Origin: an uncultured Bacteroides sp.
Lineage (GTDB): Bacteria; Bacteroidota; Bacteroidia; Bacteroidales; Bacteroidaceae
Assembly (NCBI GenBank): GCA_900556625.1
Contig: USPQ01000125.1
Span: 1 to 6,278, forward strand
Direction: 5' to 3'
DNA length: 6,278 nt
Part shown: one piece after another, positions 6,230 to 6,278 of the stretch
How positions within the stretch are numbered: the stretch's first letter is position 1
Layout: every line of letters starts with the position of its first letter
Made by a program: the position numbers and the translations under genes
The notes under the pieces: model-generated
Databases searched by the model: none
The model's input: the letters and a program-made list of their open reading frames with translations, nothing else
What the model was told of the DNA's origin: nothing

Positions 6230-6251
6230 CCGCATTTGAGAGAGAATGCGG
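6230..6251 (+). other. Hairpin in the tRNA 5' leader
   Basis: CCGCATT (6230-6236) and AATGCGG (6245-6251) form a perfect 7-bp stem with the 8-base loop TGAGAGAG. The stem starts almost at the predicted transcription start and ends six bases before the mature tRNA. It would cap the 5' end of the precursor until RNase P removes the leader. Confidence 0.6.
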
Positions 6252-6257
6252 GTTCAA

Positions 6258-6278
6258 GGAAGTTTGGGTGAGTGGCTG
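6258..6278 (+). tRNA. 5' end of a class II tRNA, probably tRNA-Ser (cut by the window edge)
   Basis: The last 21 bases fit tRNA positions 1 to about 20: a 7-base acceptor strand GGAAGTT, T at position 8, a D-stem beginning GGT, A14 and the conserved GG of the D-loop within GAGTGGCTG. This start closely resembles bacterial serine tRNAs. The anticodon lies beyond the window, so the identity rests on the 5' sequence alone and leucine is the main alternative. A strong promoter directly upstream supports it as a real, expressed gene. Confidence 0.75.

Overview
The window looks like chromosomal DNA of a Bacteroides-type bacterium (order Bacteroidales). Four sites match the Bacteroidetes housekeeping promoter (TTTG or a one-base variant, 19-20 bp, TAnnTTTG), and Shine-Dalgarno sequences are weak or absent. 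One gene encodes a 664-residue class III fructose-1,6-bisphosphatase, a form common in this group, and a small lipoprotein has a typical lipobox. Species cannot be settled from the window alone.

Layout from left to right. (1) Positions 1-1055 (+) hold the 3' part of a surface/outer-membrane protein built from nine exact-length 16-residue glycine-rich repeats followed by a probable beta-barrel ending in Phe. (2) The convergent gap 1056-1249 contains a perfect 32-bp inverted repeat with a 6-base loop, itself made of a 22-bp repeated unit. (3) fbp (1250-3244, -) has its own promoter. (4) A 554-residue AspT/YidE-type membrane antiporter with two RCK_C (TrkA_C) domains (3399-5063, -) also has its own promoter and a very short leader. 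(5) A 147-residue lipoprotein of unknown family (5181-5624, -) has a promoter with two similar CCTACTT boxes spaced 22 bp apart just upstream of it. (6) The 633-base region 5625-6257 has no credible protein gene. It carries those regulatory sites, an excellent promoter followed about 70 bases later by an intrinsic terminator (a likely small RNA or detached leader), an AT-rich stretch, and the promoter and leader of a tRNA. (7) The first 21 bases of a class II tRNA, probably tRNA-Ser, run off the right edge.

The three minus-strand genes are co-directional, but each appears to have its own promoter, so they are better read as separate units than as one operon. The only metabolic link is an inference: Fbp supports gluconeogenesis, and some AspT-family carriers move C4 acids such as aspartate or succinate, which are central in Bacteroides fermentation. 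I found no mobile element, CRISPR array or defence system. The items most worth a second look are the palindrome at 1104-1173, the orphan promoter-terminator pair at 5894-5997 and the paired boxes at 5722-5755.
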